From Aureispira anguillae (GTDB lineage: Bacteria; Bacteroidota; Bacteroidia; Chitinophagales; Saprospiraceae), in the NCBI RefSeq assembly GCF_026000115.1, contig NZ_AP026867.1, forward strand, positions 5,258,001 to 5,322,000: 64,000 nt of DNA, written 5' to 3'. How positions within the stretch are numbered: the first letter of the stretch is position 1; each line of letters begins with the position of its first letter. Shown piece by piece: positions 63,940 to 64,000 of this stretch. The translations under genes and the position numbers were made by a program. Under the pieces are notes generated by a model that was not told where the DNA came from, searched no databases, and worked only from the letters and a program-made list of their open reading frames with translations.

Positions 63940-64000
63940 TTTTGGTTCTTTGACAAATTGTGTGGTATCGTAAACTACCTTGCCTGCTTATTACTACTTT
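63940..64000 (+). promoter_or_regulatory. Possible rRNA operon leader at the window edge
   Basis: TTTTGGTTCTTTGACAA (63940-63956) repeats the motif at 29506 and is followed by sequence without a reading frame. I associate GTTCTTTGAC with Bacteroidota 16S rRNA leaders; a 16S gene would then begin beyond base 64000. The identification is tentative. Confidence 0.45.

Overview
The window reads as chromosome of an AT-rich Bacteroidota, most likely a Saprospiria-type marine bacterium (Aureispira/Saprospira-like; this placement is inference). Pointers are the order DUF4175 - small HATPase - ybeY, a type IX secretion protein (PorQ), PorE-like TPR/PD40 proteins, DUF4837 and DUF1573 lipoproteins, a eukaryotic-type citrate synthase, the rsfS-ftsH-LUD order beside birA, and the rnpA-yidD pair.

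Layout. 0-20.3 kb is mostly housekeeping and envelope: ybeY (partial), an anti-sigma-like ATPase, DUF4175, citrate synthase, rfbA, two tandem PorE-like proteins that end in a SPOR-like domain, recA, DUF4837, porQ, two MORN-repeat lipoproteins, queG and DUF1573. 20.8-29.4 kb holds dnaX, a 45-aa small protein, an SdpR/SdpI-type pair, a WG-repeat protein, a METTL25-like methyltransferase and a DUF389 membrane protein.

29.4-34.9 kb is the unusual part: a gene-poor leader, then a one-strand array of 21 folded tRNA genes and one decayed one, covering 17 amino acids (18 with the decayed Ile). Several have non-standard architecture: three Leu tRNAs with short variable loops, and Glu- and His-anticodon tRNAs with long variable arms. 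A 75-bp tandem repeat of about 7.8 units, each able to form three hairpins, lies inside the array. The array ends at a strong terminator. That terminator and the 3' end of the last tRNA (Arg) recur as an 86-nt direct repeat 2.3 kb downstream, beyond a serine hydrolase gene, so the segment resembles an island or duplication at a tRNA end.

35-40 kb is accessory: serine hydrolase, a divergent HxlR/NmrA pair with a perfect 22-bp palindrome between them, DUF7000 and a small membrane protein. 40-47.6 kb carries rnpA-yidD, an acyltransferase plus SdiA-regulated-like lipoprotein, an ABC-2 exporter pair, and a compact NUDIX-Sir2-HD operon that suggests linked handling of NAD products and (p)ppGpp-like nucleotides. 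47.7-64 kb has a leucine-rich-repeat protein, an acyl-CoA carboxylase beta subunit, an orphan HNH nuclease, DUF2141 plus a retinol-saturase/carotenoid-type oxidoreductase, trxB, a MutT-type NUDIX, a CapA-like protein, birA, rsfS, ftsH, a LUD protein and a third PorE-like protein. The last 60 bases share a 17-nt motif with the leader of the tRNA region that resembles Bacteroidota rRNA leaders, so an rRNA operon may begin just beyond the window.
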